A stretch of 36,793 bases of DNA. Origin: Pelargonium nanum (taxonomy: Eukaryota; Streptophyta; Magnoliopsida; Geraniales; Geraniaceae). The stretch spans positions 1-36,793 of the forward strand of contig JAYMTF010000424.1 of assembly GCA_036897485.1 (NCBI GenBank), written 5' to 3'. Shown one piece after another: positions 22,336-33,723 of the stretch. The first letter of the stretch is position 1; every line of letters begins with the position of its first letter. A program made the translations under genes and the position numbers. The notes below the pieces were generated by a model, which was given only the letters and a program-made list of their open reading frames with translations, was not told where the DNA came from and searched no databases.

Positions 22336-23464
22336 TAACCAACATAAGATTTTCATTAATTAAACATAGGGCTAAGATCGTAAAATTTATTACATAACTA
22401 TAAAACATTCCAACCATTTCTACTTATATTGACCCATTAGTGAGCATGGTCGGCTAAATTTCTGGTTTTGCCATTAAAATATCGTAGATGAATCACAAGA
22501 TAGAACAATTATGTGTACAGGAAGAGAATTAGTTAGGACATACTGACCAACAAAATTACAAGTTGAAAAGAGTAATGATATTGTCGTTTGGGTCTTGCTT
22601 TTCCCAGGCAATGCCGGCCTAGGGAGAGAATGAGTCATCACAAGTATAAATAAAACTATTGGATTCATTTATATTTCGATCATATAGAGTTTCTTCTTAC
22701 CACTAATTTCGTTAAGAGAGGTCTAATGAAAGAGAAGATGTTTTCGTTCATCAAAAGCTCTTTCAAAATCTTGAATCAAGATTTTGATGCCGTTGGAGAA
22801 TCATGTATCTGTTGGAGGCAATGCTATTGATGATCAAGCTGTATCGGACTTTCATGATTTCTTAAGCCAAAAGAGAGGGTGCAGATCCTGTCTATTCTTA
22901 GATTTCAATTGTCTAAACATTCGGATCCAAATTATTGGCTCTATGTCTCAAACGCTGCAGAGATGAAAAATCTTTTTATTAAAACGGTGAATTCGTAGGA
23001 AGGGGCCATTTACTTGTTTTCCTTCAAATTTTGGGGGTTGAGGCACTTCATACTTTCATATGAGGATAAGCCAGAGTTGAATTACATGTGAGGCACTTCA
23101 TAATTTCAAGTAAATCAATACACTTGTTTTAATACCAGTTTAATTTGTGTAAGTAGACTTTTGGCAAGTACAAAGCACTCCGTTTAGCATTTGTATACCA
23201 ACTCATACATAAAAGCCTATATGGAGACATTTAACATTTGTATACCACTCCTTGAACCAATTGACAGTAAATTGTGTTGCATAGAATTGATGTTGCATCA
23301 TGGGTGATGTGAGCAACCGTATCTCGAAGCTCAAACGCACTCCATTTGTTATGTGTATCAATTTCTTCTACATAACGATCTTGGTCGTCATTTTAGTATA
23401 AGCCTTTTACGCTAATGTCAACTGTACAATCCTCGTAAATATATTAGTCAGGTCATATTTTAAT
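22336..23464. other. Spacer with short direct repeats
   Basis: No gene is supported. GAGGCACTTCATA occurs twice near 23040 and 23091. A plus-strand frame from about 22784 (MPLENHVSVGGNAIDDQAV, 60 codons) is moderately protein-like but matches nothing I know, so I do not call it a gene. Confidence 0.45.
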
Positions 23465-23690
23465 TATTATAATTTAACTTCCTCCAATATATCAACAATT
23501 GTGTAAATAAATTGTTATAAAAATTCTTATCCTATTTCCAACCATATATAAACCATACTCACACAATTAACCATGATTAAATGTGATAATCATTAGCAGT
23601 TGATGTAGCATGAAGAAGGCATGGTTTACTCTAACTCATACCAATCTGAATTTGGTTTCTGTTAAAGCCTATTGTCTCGTTAGTTCAATT
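23465..23690 (+). repeat. Repeat A, copy 5 (most diverged)
   Basis: Landmarks are AACTTCCTCCAATATATCAA, GTGATAATCATTAGCAGTTG, GCATGGTTTACTC and CTAACTCATACCAATCTG. The central part is rearranged relative to other copies. Confidence 0.6.
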
Positions 23691-25734
23691 AGTCTAACAT
23701 GTTCTTAGAATGATTCAACGATTGATTCTGTTAAACAAAAGGTGATCATAAATAATTTTGTAAAACACATTTCCCTTGTAGCAAGTGAATTGAGATTGAA
23801 TTATTTTTATTTTTTTGTGAACCAATCTGGTGTCTAATAACCACAATAAACACCAAATTAATTCAAATCTGAGATGGAAATGACCTCACGGAAATTTCTA
23901 TCAAATTTTAATGCTAGTACAAGCGAATGTAAATTGAATTATTGTGCGGGAGTTTTAATAAATCTTCACCATCTTCCGTAAAATATTTGAAGTTGAAAAA
24001 TGTTTCGTTTTGCTTCATGAGCTATATATTTGTTTCTAAGTTATACCTAATTTGATTTTCTTTTTTCTTTTCAATTTGAACAATAAACTATTTATATAGT
24101 TTAAAATTTGATTCCTTAATTATGTTATCTTGTTTCGAGTTGGTATGGTCCATTAAATTAGTCCGTCGGCATGTCAATTTTGTCTAATTTTATCTTAATT
24201 ATACAATTTTGTTTCAAATCGACACTATCAGTGAACTTAATTAACTTAAATGTCGTAGTTATCAACAAAAAATGCTCAAATCAACTTAATATGACAACGT
24301 GGTTTGAATTGGACCAATTTAAAATAAAATAGTATAATTTATGATAAAATTGAAACCGTATGAATAGTTTAAGAACTAAATTAAAACAAAATTAAATTAA
24401 ATACTAAATCAAAATGAAATAAATAGTTGAGTTGAGATATAAGAAAATGGAACATTTTCATATGGAATTCAAATCTTTTGCATGTCAAAAATTTCTAATT
24501 TTAATTTGGATTTTGAAAATGCTATGCATCGGCTTACTACAAGACAAAACCCTTGAAAATATGGACAATTTAGAGCACTGTTTATCCATGATGGTCTATT
24601 ATGACTATTTAGAGTACTTTCAGGAAGATAATTGTCATTTTCACTCAATATATTGTCTTTTTAACATTAATTAATAAAATGAAATTAGAGAAAAATTTGT
24701 GATGGAAAAAGATTTGAGCATCAAACATAGAAAGTTGATATAGAAGGTCTCTTTCTTTATAGTGGTTTTGGGCCCTCCATCTCCACCCACTCAGTCATGA
24801 TCCAAGCTGTGACTTTCATGGACCCTTGTAATGTTAGCTTCAATGCTTCATGCATCACTATGTTTTATTTGCTATTTTTTTAATATTTAAAATCATATCA
24901 TGCATGCATGCCTTCTATGGGCTCCTCTTTTAAATACAATCTACCCCATATATATTTTAAGAGACAAGGGGTCTCCCAAAAAGTTATAGTAAAAAACTAC
25001 ATATATCAATTTGAGCTAAGTGTCTAAACAAATCGGATAAAAAATGCACATATTTTTTATCAAAATTCTTTTCGTATGTTATAACTTTGTCACTTAATGG
25101 ATAAAGTTAAGACTGATAAAATGTTATAAAATAAGAACGCGTGAGTTTTTATTACACGACTCATTTTAAGCTCGTAACATGAATTGTCAAGTATATATAG
25201 TTGATATCAAGAAAACACAAATGAATTTGATTTTGACAAACGCTTTGTGTCGACAAATTTATTAAAATATATATAATTTTTTAATCGACAAAACAACATC
25301 TTCTTATTGACTTACTGAAATTTGCCGCCTAATTTTTTTTGCTGGCATTTTTTCAAATATATATATATGTATGCAATGCATCAACTTATTTGTGTGTTAA
25401 TCATGTTCTCTAAAAGCCTATCCATTGAGCTCATGTCATGATCTCTAGACCTCTTGATTCCAAGGCTTTAATTATAGCAAATTATATGTATGAGTATGAC
25501 AATGTCCACTAGTTTTCAATAATGATCATAATTCATAGGCTGTTACATATTTATGCCAATTCCCATGGCTCATCTTAGATGAGGGTCCATTTATATGGCT
25601 CTTTAAGATAGGGTTTGGTTGGTTTATATATGTTAGATATTCCAAAATACATTGCTCACTCTTGGTTAAATTTAAGCCTTAAATTGAAAAAGACAAAGAA
25701 TGGAAGTGCGTATTATTTCAGTGATGATGTTTTA
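23691..25734. other. AT-rich spacer
   Basis: No gene, RNA or complete repeat is recognised. The frame at 24432-24674 (plus) is rich in Phe, Leu, Met and Cys and has no family resemblance, so I consider it chance. Confidence 0.5.
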
Positions 25735-25905
25735 AGTGAGCCCGCAAATTCACAATTAACATCTTTAAGTTGTTTAAAGACATAAAGCTTGATCACATGT
25801 TAAAGTTCTCACATCTCTCATGAGTGTGTTGAGCGGGAATCAAACTCAAGAGTTCTTCCCACTCACACAACTCTGTGCTACCAACTGCGTCACTATCCTT
25901 GGTAC
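25735..25905 (-). mobile_element. tRNA-derived SINE-like element
   Basis: On the minus strand an A-box-like GACGCAGTTGGTAGC (25877-25891) is followed 30 bases later by a B-box-like GAGTTTGATTCCCGC (25833-25847). This is the internal RNA polymerase III promoter layout of tRNA-derived SINEs. The intervening sequence cannot fold as a normal tRNA, so it is not a tRNA gene. The tail and target duplication are not clear, and the left boundary is approximate. Confidence 0.5.
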
Positions 25906-26816
25906 TTTATTTTCTTTTCATTATCAATAAAACCTCTCCTAATTATCTGAGCTTAGCCGAGAAAAGCAATGCATAACTTATATATCATGCATTGTTTGAA
26001 CTTCTTGTGAAGACAAAACATTAGGCCCAAAAGCTTTAGGATATGCATAGGGTCCTAACTCCTAAATATATACATCCTAAATTAAATATTTGTTTGGATT
26101 TTAATATAACTAAGCCTAAATACCACTTTTCATCACAATCACATAGCATGTTTATTTATTAAATAAATAAAACATGTCTTTGAGCATATCATGTGGGACT
26201 CGTTAATGGTGTTTAAATCTTTTTAAATATGCCATGATCCTCTCCTACCTAATCCAAATATTTAATTTGGTTGTTTCATTACCTAACAAGGTTGCTTCTT
26301 AATTGATTTATTTTGCATAAATAGAGAAACATTTGCATATGAAAAGTTGCATATATATGCTTTGGAACTCTCACTAGTTTTTATTTTGTAATAAACTTAA
26401 ACAATTTATAAGTGGTATCTTCTTATTGCCAACTTATTATGGAAACTAATTTTTTGAGGAGTTTGAGAATTATTGCAACTCAAAATATAATATACATGAA
26501 AAAATATAGTTTAAAATAAATAAAGGTGCAATTTTGGAACATCACAAATCACGGCAGAGATGGATCAATTTACAGCACCCCATGATCACGTACCTCCAAA
26601 TCAGAGCAAAAAAGCACAAGTATAGAATTTTCTAGGCAGCCAAACACAAAAAACATTCTAAAAACTGTACATACACACATAAAAACAACAGAACAAGAAA
26701 CTTCTCAGAATCTAACAGAAAAAAATAATCTAAGAACATCATTTTCCATGACACACCATCAACACATACAGTAAATTCAGTAATGTAATTTATAAATTTC
26801 AAATTTATAATGAATT
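25906..26816. other. Spacer and presumed 3' UTR of the BIG GRAIN 1-like gene
   Basis: The part nearest 26817 should hold the 3' UTR and poly(A) signal of the minus-strand gene to the right. AT-rich text leaves several AATAAA-like choices, so I do not pick one. The frame at 26632-26820 (minus) is hydrophobic and lies in this UTR; I do not call it. Confidence 0.5.
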
Positions 26817-27779
26817 TCAAGGTCCATGAACTGAAATCGGAGCTCCTCTCTTGATGGTGTCTATATGGGTCGTCTCGTACACCGGCAATCCGCTCGAGTA
26901 ATCACCCAAATCGTAGTTCTGTAGCTCGAACAGATCGGAGCTCGAGTCGCTCTCTGCACCATCGTCCACATCAAAAACCGGTTTTTTTACGTTCCGGTCC
27001 GTGTTACTGTACTTGTTTATGTTGGTCACGGTGGTGGCGGTGATGGTGTCCGAATTCTTGTTAATTTTCTCCGAGATCTTTGGGTTTTTCAGTGCCGGCA
27101 CGGCGGCTTCAGAGAGGCTCCGGTATGCGTTTTTTGTGGGCGTATGGGCGTAGACGGCGGGAGGTGTACGGAAGCCGGAGGTTTTGGAGGAAACAGAGTA
27201 CTTGTTTATGTTGGGAATGTTGGTGAGAGTGTGGTCGGTGTTGGTGGAGCCGAAATGGCTAATGCTGCTCCGCCGCTTTCTCCGGCCGCCGGGGCTGTCG
27301 TCGAGGTCGTGGTCTTGTGTGGCGGCGGCGGGGTTTGGTTTCTTTTTCTTGGAGGCGGATTGGCTGAAGAGAGAGTTGAGGAAGCTGGCGAGCCGGCCGC
27401 CGGGAGAGCTGGGTTGCTTGTACTTTTTGTCTTTGAGGATTTGCTTCTGATCCGCCGCCGCGTGGTGGTGGTGGTGGGAGGATGGGAAGAGTAGTTGGTG
27501 GTGGTGGTGGTGGTTTTTCATGGAGGGCATGTCCAGGCTGATTCTTCTTCCTCCTCCTCCTCCTCCGCCGCCGCCGAGTCTTGTCCAGTAATCGCTGCTC
27601 TGTCTCTCGTCTCTGATCATGATCTTTTGAGTGTACGTCGTTGCACCACCGGCGGATTCGCCGGAGAAGTAGCGAGCGGCTTCGAAGACATCGAGCTCGC
27701 CGGAGTCGTTGCGGTGGTGGAACGATTTCTTGAAAATCCTATCTGGGTCGGGAAGATTTTGTCCTGTGATGGTGGACAT
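26817..27779 (-). CDS. BIG GRAIN 1-like protein (BG1-like E type)
   Basis: BG1-like proteins are plant-specific, mostly disordered, plasma-membrane-associated proteins; rice BG1 promotes auxin transport and organ size. This single-exon frame codes for 320 aa. The ATG at 27779 gives MSTITGQNLPDPD; the frame is open further up only through non-ATG codons. Family-type motifs in order are SGELDVFEAARYFSG (26-40), PGGRLASFLNSLFS (127-140) followed by a Lys-rich patch, and near the C-terminus SDSSSDLFELQNYDLG and LPVYETTHI. Odd features are a run of nine Gly (69-77) and two His runs (about 90-107), all encoded by repetitive triplets that probably vary in length between plants. GC content is far above the surroundings. 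A CATAAATA TATA-like site lies about 85 bases upstream. No defects are visible. Family assignment is from remembered motifs. Confidence 0.85.
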   Translation of the reverse strand: MSTITGQNLPDPDRIFKKSFHHRNDSGELDVFEAARYFSGESAGGATTYTQKIMIRDERQSSDYWTRLGGGGGGGGGRRISLDMPSMKNHHHHHQLLFPSSHHHHHAAADQKQILKDKKYKQPSSPGGRLASFLNSLFSQSASKKKKPNPAAATQDHDLDDSPGGRRKRRSSISHFGSTNTDHTLTNIPNINKYSVSSKTSGFRTPPAVYAHTPTKNAYRSLSEAAVPALKNPKISEKINKNSDTITATTVTNINKYSNTDRNVKKPVFDVDDGAESDSSSDLFELQNYDLGDYSSGLPVYETTHIDTIKRGAPISVHGP

Positions 27780-27857
27780 GGCTATGGAAGCTTGGTAGTT
27801 TGCACACAAGTGTTTGATGAAATGCCTGAGAGAAGTGGGTGATGAAATTAGGTGTGT

Positions 27858-27866
27858 GTATTTATG
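27858..27866 (-). promoter_or_regulatory. TATA-like element of the BIG GRAIN 1-like gene
   Basis: On the minus strand TACCCATAAATA-like text (CATAAATAC at 27858-27866) is followed by a short leader and the ATG at 27779. A CT-rich stretch lies just upstream. The position suits a start near 27830. Confidence 0.45.
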
Positions 27867-28093
27867 GGAAATGAGGAGGAGAGGAGAGATAGATAATTGG
27901 TTTTTGAAATTGAAATGATTGAGAGTAGTGGTGGGAAGTTTTTTTTAGACGAATGATAATCGGTCTTAAAATGTGTACAAATATTAAAGTCATGACATGT
28001 CGAGAAAAGATAATAGTGTAGTTATACTAATAAAACGTTCTTTTCAAGTCACATATTTACGAGATTGAAACTCTGTAAATGTAATATTTCAAT

Positions 28094-28240
28094 TAGCCCT
28101 TTAGGGGGTGGCGCAATGGTCAAGACACACATCTCCACGTAGGAGGTCGTGGGTTCGAATCTCATTACGTCAGGTGGGGTTGGGTTTGAGTTAAAAAGGA
28201 AGAGGGTCCCCTGCTGTGTATCAACTTTTTTTTTTTAAAG
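28094..28240 (+). mobile_element. tRNA-derived SINE with target-site duplication
   Basis: The 147-bp element has an A box TGGCGCAATGGT (28109-28120), a B box GGTTCGAATCTC (28152-28163) and an 11-base T run near the end (28226-28236). It is flanked by a perfect 10-base direct repeat ATATTTCAAT (28084-28093 and 28241-28250), the target duplication made by LINE-type reverse transcription. The tRNA-like head is about 70 bases, followed by a tRNA-unrelated body (GGTGGGGTTGGGTTTG). It has no coding capacity. It lies about 0.3 kb upstream of the BIG GRAIN 1-like start. Confidence 0.88.
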
Positions 28241-28417
28241 ATATTTCAATCTTGATGATATAACATTTGAAACATGTATGTAGGTCATGTCATTTTGTAC
28301 AATTAGTAAGACATGTAGAAAAACAAATTGGAGAGACCCTACTTAGGTATATATTGTGTAAATGATGTGATGAAGAAGATGAGAGAGTGAGTGTGGGACA
28401 CATAGTGGAAGCAAGCT

Positions 28418-28606
28418 TTGATCCTTGTGAGATGCTCTGTAAAAACAGAGGAGGATGTTGGGGATGATGGGGAACAAAGAGATGTGTTACCTTGGATTCT
28501 TGGGCTGCCACTGGAATTTGGCTTTCAAGTGGGTGTTGGCTATGGCCATCAATGTGGAGGTGTTACCATTAACAACCATTGTGGCCATAAGTGTATTCAT
28601 AAATGA
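28418..28606 (+). other. Coding-like fragment, Gly-rich (unrecognised)
   Basis: The plus frame is open for 62 codons and includes VLPWILGLPLEFGFQVGVGY, then GHQCGGV, ending in TGA. The run is unusually protein-like for this spacer. No ATG opens it, so it would have to be an internal or last exon, or a pseudogene piece. The minus strand has an overlapping open frame of weaker character. Confidence 0.3.
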
Positions 28607-30818
28607 TGATGATGGTGATAGACACTAGATTCTGAGGGTTATTATAAATTATTGATGTTTAATTGAGTTGGTCTTATGAGTATATTTAGTTGAAAAACAT
28701 TTATATCGTTTACTATATCTTTGAAAGCACCTCAATTTAAGTTTTAAGGTTAGTACTTGAGCAATTTTTCACCAATTCGAACTGAGAGTCTAAAAAGGTT
28801 TGGTGAGATAATGTTATTTGTATTAGGAGTGTGCCACTAAGTTAGCCCGGTATGGGAATAGTCCAATACTATCAAACTTGATTGATAGTGAAATCCTACC
28901 AAATAAATATAAATTTGATTTAATCAAGATTTTTAACACTACAAATTTAGTAAGCTAGTTGTGGCCTATAAGTGTTTACCAAGATTCACACAATCTTGCA
29001 TGTTTGATTTACTTACTAATCATTTTAAACAAAAACTCAAGAAACTAATTAACAAACTTTGGTAGATCCCACACACACCCACCTCTCCTTGTAAGTCACT
29101 CTTTAGAGGATCATTAGTGGAATGAATCTTTACTTCTCTTTAGTGAAACCAAAGTTATTTTGTTTCTGATAAGAAAAATCTTTTGACTGTGATAAACCAA
29201 ACATGGCCCATCAATATCTTGTTGCTCCTCTTTTGTAGGTATTGCCTTCAATTGTTTTTGTAAAGAAAAAAAAAAAGAAAAGAAATGCATGTTGGATTAT
29301 TGATGTTTGAAAGAACTTTATCAAGGTTTAGTATATTATAAGATGATGTAAAAGTTCCAAAATTTGTCAAAATTTGGCTTTGGATCAATCACCTTCAAAA
29401 AGTGGTTTGGATATCACCTAAATTGTATCCAAATATTTGTAGATTATGATTAATAAAGAATAAATAATGTTGAGAATTTTTTGGGAATGAACCATTCAAT
29501 TTAATCCAAATTGGAACTGAGCTCAGAAACACAAAAAGGACAAAACTATTCGATTCAAATTTTAAAACAATTGCGTTCCCTAAAACCTCAAGGTTAAGAT
29601 AGAAGTAGAACAAAATCATATTAGTTTACACTTATGGGTAGTAATGTTAAGATTCTAATGTGATTAAATTAATTGATTTTTAGATTTATTGTATACTTTA
29701 ATAACCAAATTATCTGTTAGAATTTTGATGATGAACTTGGAAATTGTAATTGATGGGCCTTGGTAGACTTTAACTTTAATTTTTTACAGGGTGCCATGAG
29801 AGAATTATGAGAAAGAAAAGTAAATAAAGAAGTTTTGCACTCTCCTTCATCCCATGATGTCTTTTCTACTTTGCACTCTTGGGTCAAGCAATTCAATTAC
29901 TAACTACACTTGTGATTTGAAAAATATTAGTGTGGACTAGCAATATTTAAATGTACACTTCTCAAAATGCATGTCAATATTTATTTAGCTTAGAATGAAA
30001 TTTGTTAAAATACTAAAATTAATTAAAATAGTTTATATATCAAACAACAGCATATCGAATAAGTATTATTGTATAAATAATTTTTTATTTACTAATTTTA
30101 TGTCACATTCTCATGTTTGATAAATCTGGCTTTTATGTACATGTTGAATTATATGATTGGGTCCTTTTAAGTAGTTTGGTATGCATAGCCTAATTAATTA
30201 CTCAATTAGGTGATGCATTCTTTTCACGATAAATTTATATTTAGAAGAAAAAAAGAAAGGAAACAAAACATGATAGATTTGGTGTAGATTTCTATGTTAT
30301 AGTAGAAGCTATAACGAAAAGCAAAAAACAAGAAAATAGACCATCATAAGAGATTCAAATATGTGGATCATATATGTGTTGAGCTTGATCATCCACTCAT
30401 AGACATATATGCATGGCATGTCATTTTCATGCACTTGAATTGAAATGAGAGTTGAGAGAGATAGATACATTGATCATATGAAAATGTGTTGCTTTTTAGA
30501 CATAAAATGAAAAATCAACACTCTCATAATAAGTCCCCACCAAATATTAAGTGGAGGATGAAAGAAAAAAAGAGGTAAATATGTAACATAACTTTCTTCG
30601 GCTTTTCAGATTTTGGCTTAGATTTGGTTCTCCTAAATCACTAACCCATTGGCCTATATCTTTTCACATTTAGCTATCCATTTGTGTCATCACACGTGCA
30701 ATTATTTATATGTCATGTTGCATTGATGGTATAATTTTTAAGTTGGTAAATGTTATAAAAATAGAATATATTTAAGAGAAGTAGTGAAAGGTTAAAGTAA
30801 ATCGCACTCAAAGATTAC
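28607..30818. other. AT-rich spacer
   Basis: No gene, RNA or repeat structure is recognised. The minus frame at 29395-29619 is Phe- and Leu-rich and looks like chance. Confidence 0.5.
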
Positions 30819-30974
30819 ATGGATGTATGTCAGCTGAACGACCGTGCACATAAATTTTTTATTGAAATTGGCAAGACGAACAAACATTCAAAGGACCTGA
30901 ATGACTGCGTGGCTGAAATCTACGGTTCAAAAGTAATAAACATGGTGCACTTCAAATTATGTCATTTGAAATGA
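30819..30974 (+). CDS. Small ORF of 51 aa, unrecognised
   Basis: An ATG at 30819 opens 51 codons to TGA, beginning MDVCQLNDRAHKFFIEIGKT and continuing with NDCVAEIYGSKVINM. The composition is balanced and charged, unlike the translated AT-rich noise around it. The frame is open a few codons further up (IALKDY). No initiation context, domain or neighbour points to a function. It may be a relic of a transposon or of a larger gene. Confidence 0.25.
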   Translation: MDVCQLNDRAHKFFIEIGKTNKHSKDLNDCVAEIYGSKVINMVHFKLCHLK

Positions 30975-31754
30975 AATTAATGATAAAAATGAAATAAACA
31001 AATTAAACTAAATCCATAATTTTCTTCTTATGGATTAATATTTTCAACAAAATAATATATATAGAATGAATTTATAACACAACTGATGATATTTTACATC
31101 AAGATGTAATTTACAAGATCTGTTTGCTACGGTGAAGTGACAGTTCCATTATGATCACCAAGTGTGGTCACATTAATACTTCACACTTTACACACATTTG
31201 GACATATCGATCCAAACCAATTACCTATCTGGCTACACAATTGACCGACCTCACTGTTTCTCCGTCATCGCCAATTTTTCTTCCACTACCACAATTCGAA
31301 TTTTTTGTGGAGTTGAAAATTGGAATATATATACTCAATAATGTACACCGGAATGGATTGTGAGCTTGATCGATTATGAATTAGTCATTAAAATATAGTT
31401 TGTGTGCGATTACCCGCCTTTTCCCACTTCTTATTTTTCATTTTGATATTGATTCGACACGAAAAATTATTAGTGTTTTTTAGAATTATCTATTTGGCTT
31501 TTGCAAAAAAATGTTCATATACATTGAAGTCAAACATTATTTGGTTTCTGAAGCTGCCACAGCCTCCTTCCCCTCCACAGGAGATTTTTTTCCGGGAGGT
31601 GGAAAACTCCCACAAAACTATTTTATCTCCATTTCCCTACACTTTTAGTTAGGTTAACGACTTAAATACTCTAATCAATCCATATTAGTTCTCATATTGA
31701 AGTAGTGCAGAAAACAAATAATTTGAAATTCTGTCGACCAAGAAAAAAAACACA
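30975..31754. other. Spacer
   Basis: Nothing is supported. The plus frames at 31151-31363 and 31404-31652 have no family resemblance and contain no splice or promoter context. Confidence 0.45.
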
Positions 31755-31890
31755 ATATGGTAGACCCATATGTGATATAAGTCGACCTCAGGGGGGTGAT
31801 TTTACTCTATGCGGTAGACCATTTTAGTTTCACAGTCGACTTTCATTCTGTAGACCCATATATGATATGAGTCGAGGTCAGAGTTAGATC
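31755..31890. repeat. Two-copy diverged tandem repeat with GTCGAC motifs
   Basis: GTAGACCCATATGTGATATA followed by AGTCGACCTCAG (from about 31758) recurs as GTAGACCCATATATGATATG followed by AGTCGAGGTCAG (from about 31851), a period of about 93. GTCGAC or GTAGACC strings recur between them. Confidence 0.7.
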
Positions 31891-32599
31891 ATAATGTTTG
31901 TATATTCTACAAAGTCGATCTTGACGATATGATTAAACTGGTCAACTGCATATAAGTATCATTTTTTTAAAAGAGCATATAAGTATCATTTAAGTTTATT
32001 CCAACGAATATTTCCAATAACAACTTTACTAGCAACCGTTCTTAACATTATTGGCATATCTAAAATTGCTAATTTATTTGTGTATTTGTTAACATAGCAC
32101 AGTCGATCCATAGCACTTATGTCTGGCTCAGTAACATGGCCTATCATTCCATCTTATCCTAAGTACATGAAATGGTTAGCGACAAGGTCGGGACTTGTTT
32201 AACCAACATGTGTTCAAAATCAAAGACTCAAGGGGGGCTCACCCAAAAACACACACATGTCATAACCTTATTAGAGAGTGGCCTATGTTTTGCAATCAAA
32301 AGGTGGTCATGAACCTCCTCAAAATGGAGATTAAGATCACATACATGCTTGGTTGCTAGCTTTTATTGTGCACCTTGCATTCCAAAAGGTGCCTTCCATG
32401 GCTATGGTTGTCTCAAGAGTCCCATCCCCATCTCCTTGCCTCCCTCTTTTGTTGGTTTAAGGTCTTGTACTTGTGAAAAGCTTGGCTTTTATTAAAAAAC
32501 AAGAACAAATTGAGTTGGTGTGTGTGGCCGTGTGGGGTGTGTACTTGTCATGTTGATGAAGAAGGAATGAAAGAATAGTCCCGCAATAAGATGTACATT

Positions 32600-33235
32600 G
32601 TCGACCCAACATTGTTCATGGGCCTAGGGTTGTGTATCGGTTAGGAACCAGACTAAATTTTTGATTTTTTTTGAAAGAAAGACTGAATTGAAAATGACCA
32701 GACCGGAATCCCTCACTGGGGCACATATCCGACACTGCTCATAGGACTAGAGTTGTGCGTCGGTTAAGAACTGGACTGAACTTTGGACTAAGACAATTTT
32801 TGGGAACAAATAGACTGAAATCAAACCAAAAATACACTATGAAGAGGAAAATTAGTCTCTCACAAGGACACTAGTCCAACTCTAGGCGCGTGCATGGATT
32901 TGGAATTGAATTGAATTTTGAAATGATTCAGACTAAAGATCATGTCGTTATTGTCGGTTGTGGATATTATATCAGACTGAAATATTTTAAATCAAATGGA
33001 TTGGAACAAAAAAATAAGTTGAAATTTAGAATTTCCAATAGAATTTTTCTTTTATATTGAAGTGAATTGAATTATAAATAATGAGGAAGATTAGACCAAT
33101 AGTGTTAAGAAATGTAAAAGAAATAATTTTCTAAAGAGAGAGAGAGAGCGCTTGAACCGAAAAGAAAGACCGGTCCGGTCTAGTTGGATCCATAAAAATG
33201 GATAGGACCCAACACTGCTGATGCCTAATGGGGCT
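32600..33235. repeat. Diverged repeats of a CGGTT-rich unit
   Basis: ACATTGTTCATGGGCCTAG followed by GGTTGTGTATCGGTTAG (about 32609) is repeated as ACACTGCTCATAGGACTAG followed by AGTTGTGCGTCGGTTAA (about 32732). A shorter third match, ACCCAACACTGCTGATGCC, is near 33208. The period of the first two is about 123. No terminal repeats or coding sequence were found. Confidence 0.6.
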
Positions 33236-33723
33236 ATGCCCTTTGAGAGGGCTTAAAGCCTTAGCTCTAGAATTTGGGCCCATAATAAAGCCCAAATGGG
33301 TGGGTCCAAGAGACCTAATCTTGGAGCAGTGTGGGACTTGGTGTCCTTAATTTGTCCCCCAAAATAGTGGCCTTAGAGTTAGTGGCAATGACATGGGTTT
33401 TTGTTTACTTGCTGGCACACTAAGAATATGTTTAATGGGTTTGATTCAATGGCTCATGACATTATGAGCAGTGAAAAGATCTTTTTTTTAAGTCGGTGAT
33501 GGAACTTGTGATGATTAAATATAAGATATCAATAAAGTTGGTTTGTCGGAATGGGAGTGTATACTTAGTTTGTTGAGGCTAGCTTTGTGTTCATAAATTC
33601 ATTGAAAAAGTGTTTCTAATTTAAAGGAATTGAAACTTAAGTGTTAAATATAGATGCTACAATATGAAACTGATAGATTCTGACAACAATAAAAAAAATC
33701 ATACACAATAATGTGTAAAATTA

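Noticed and set aside
27144-27842. Three long plus-strand frames of 88-116 codons
   Set aside because: They are antisense to the GC-rich BIG GRAIN 1-like coding region and consist of Gly/Val/Arg runs forced by its triplet repeats.
28101-28175. tRNA gene
   Set aside because: A and B boxes are present, but the acceptor and anticodon stems do not pair and a SINE body, T run and target duplication surround it.
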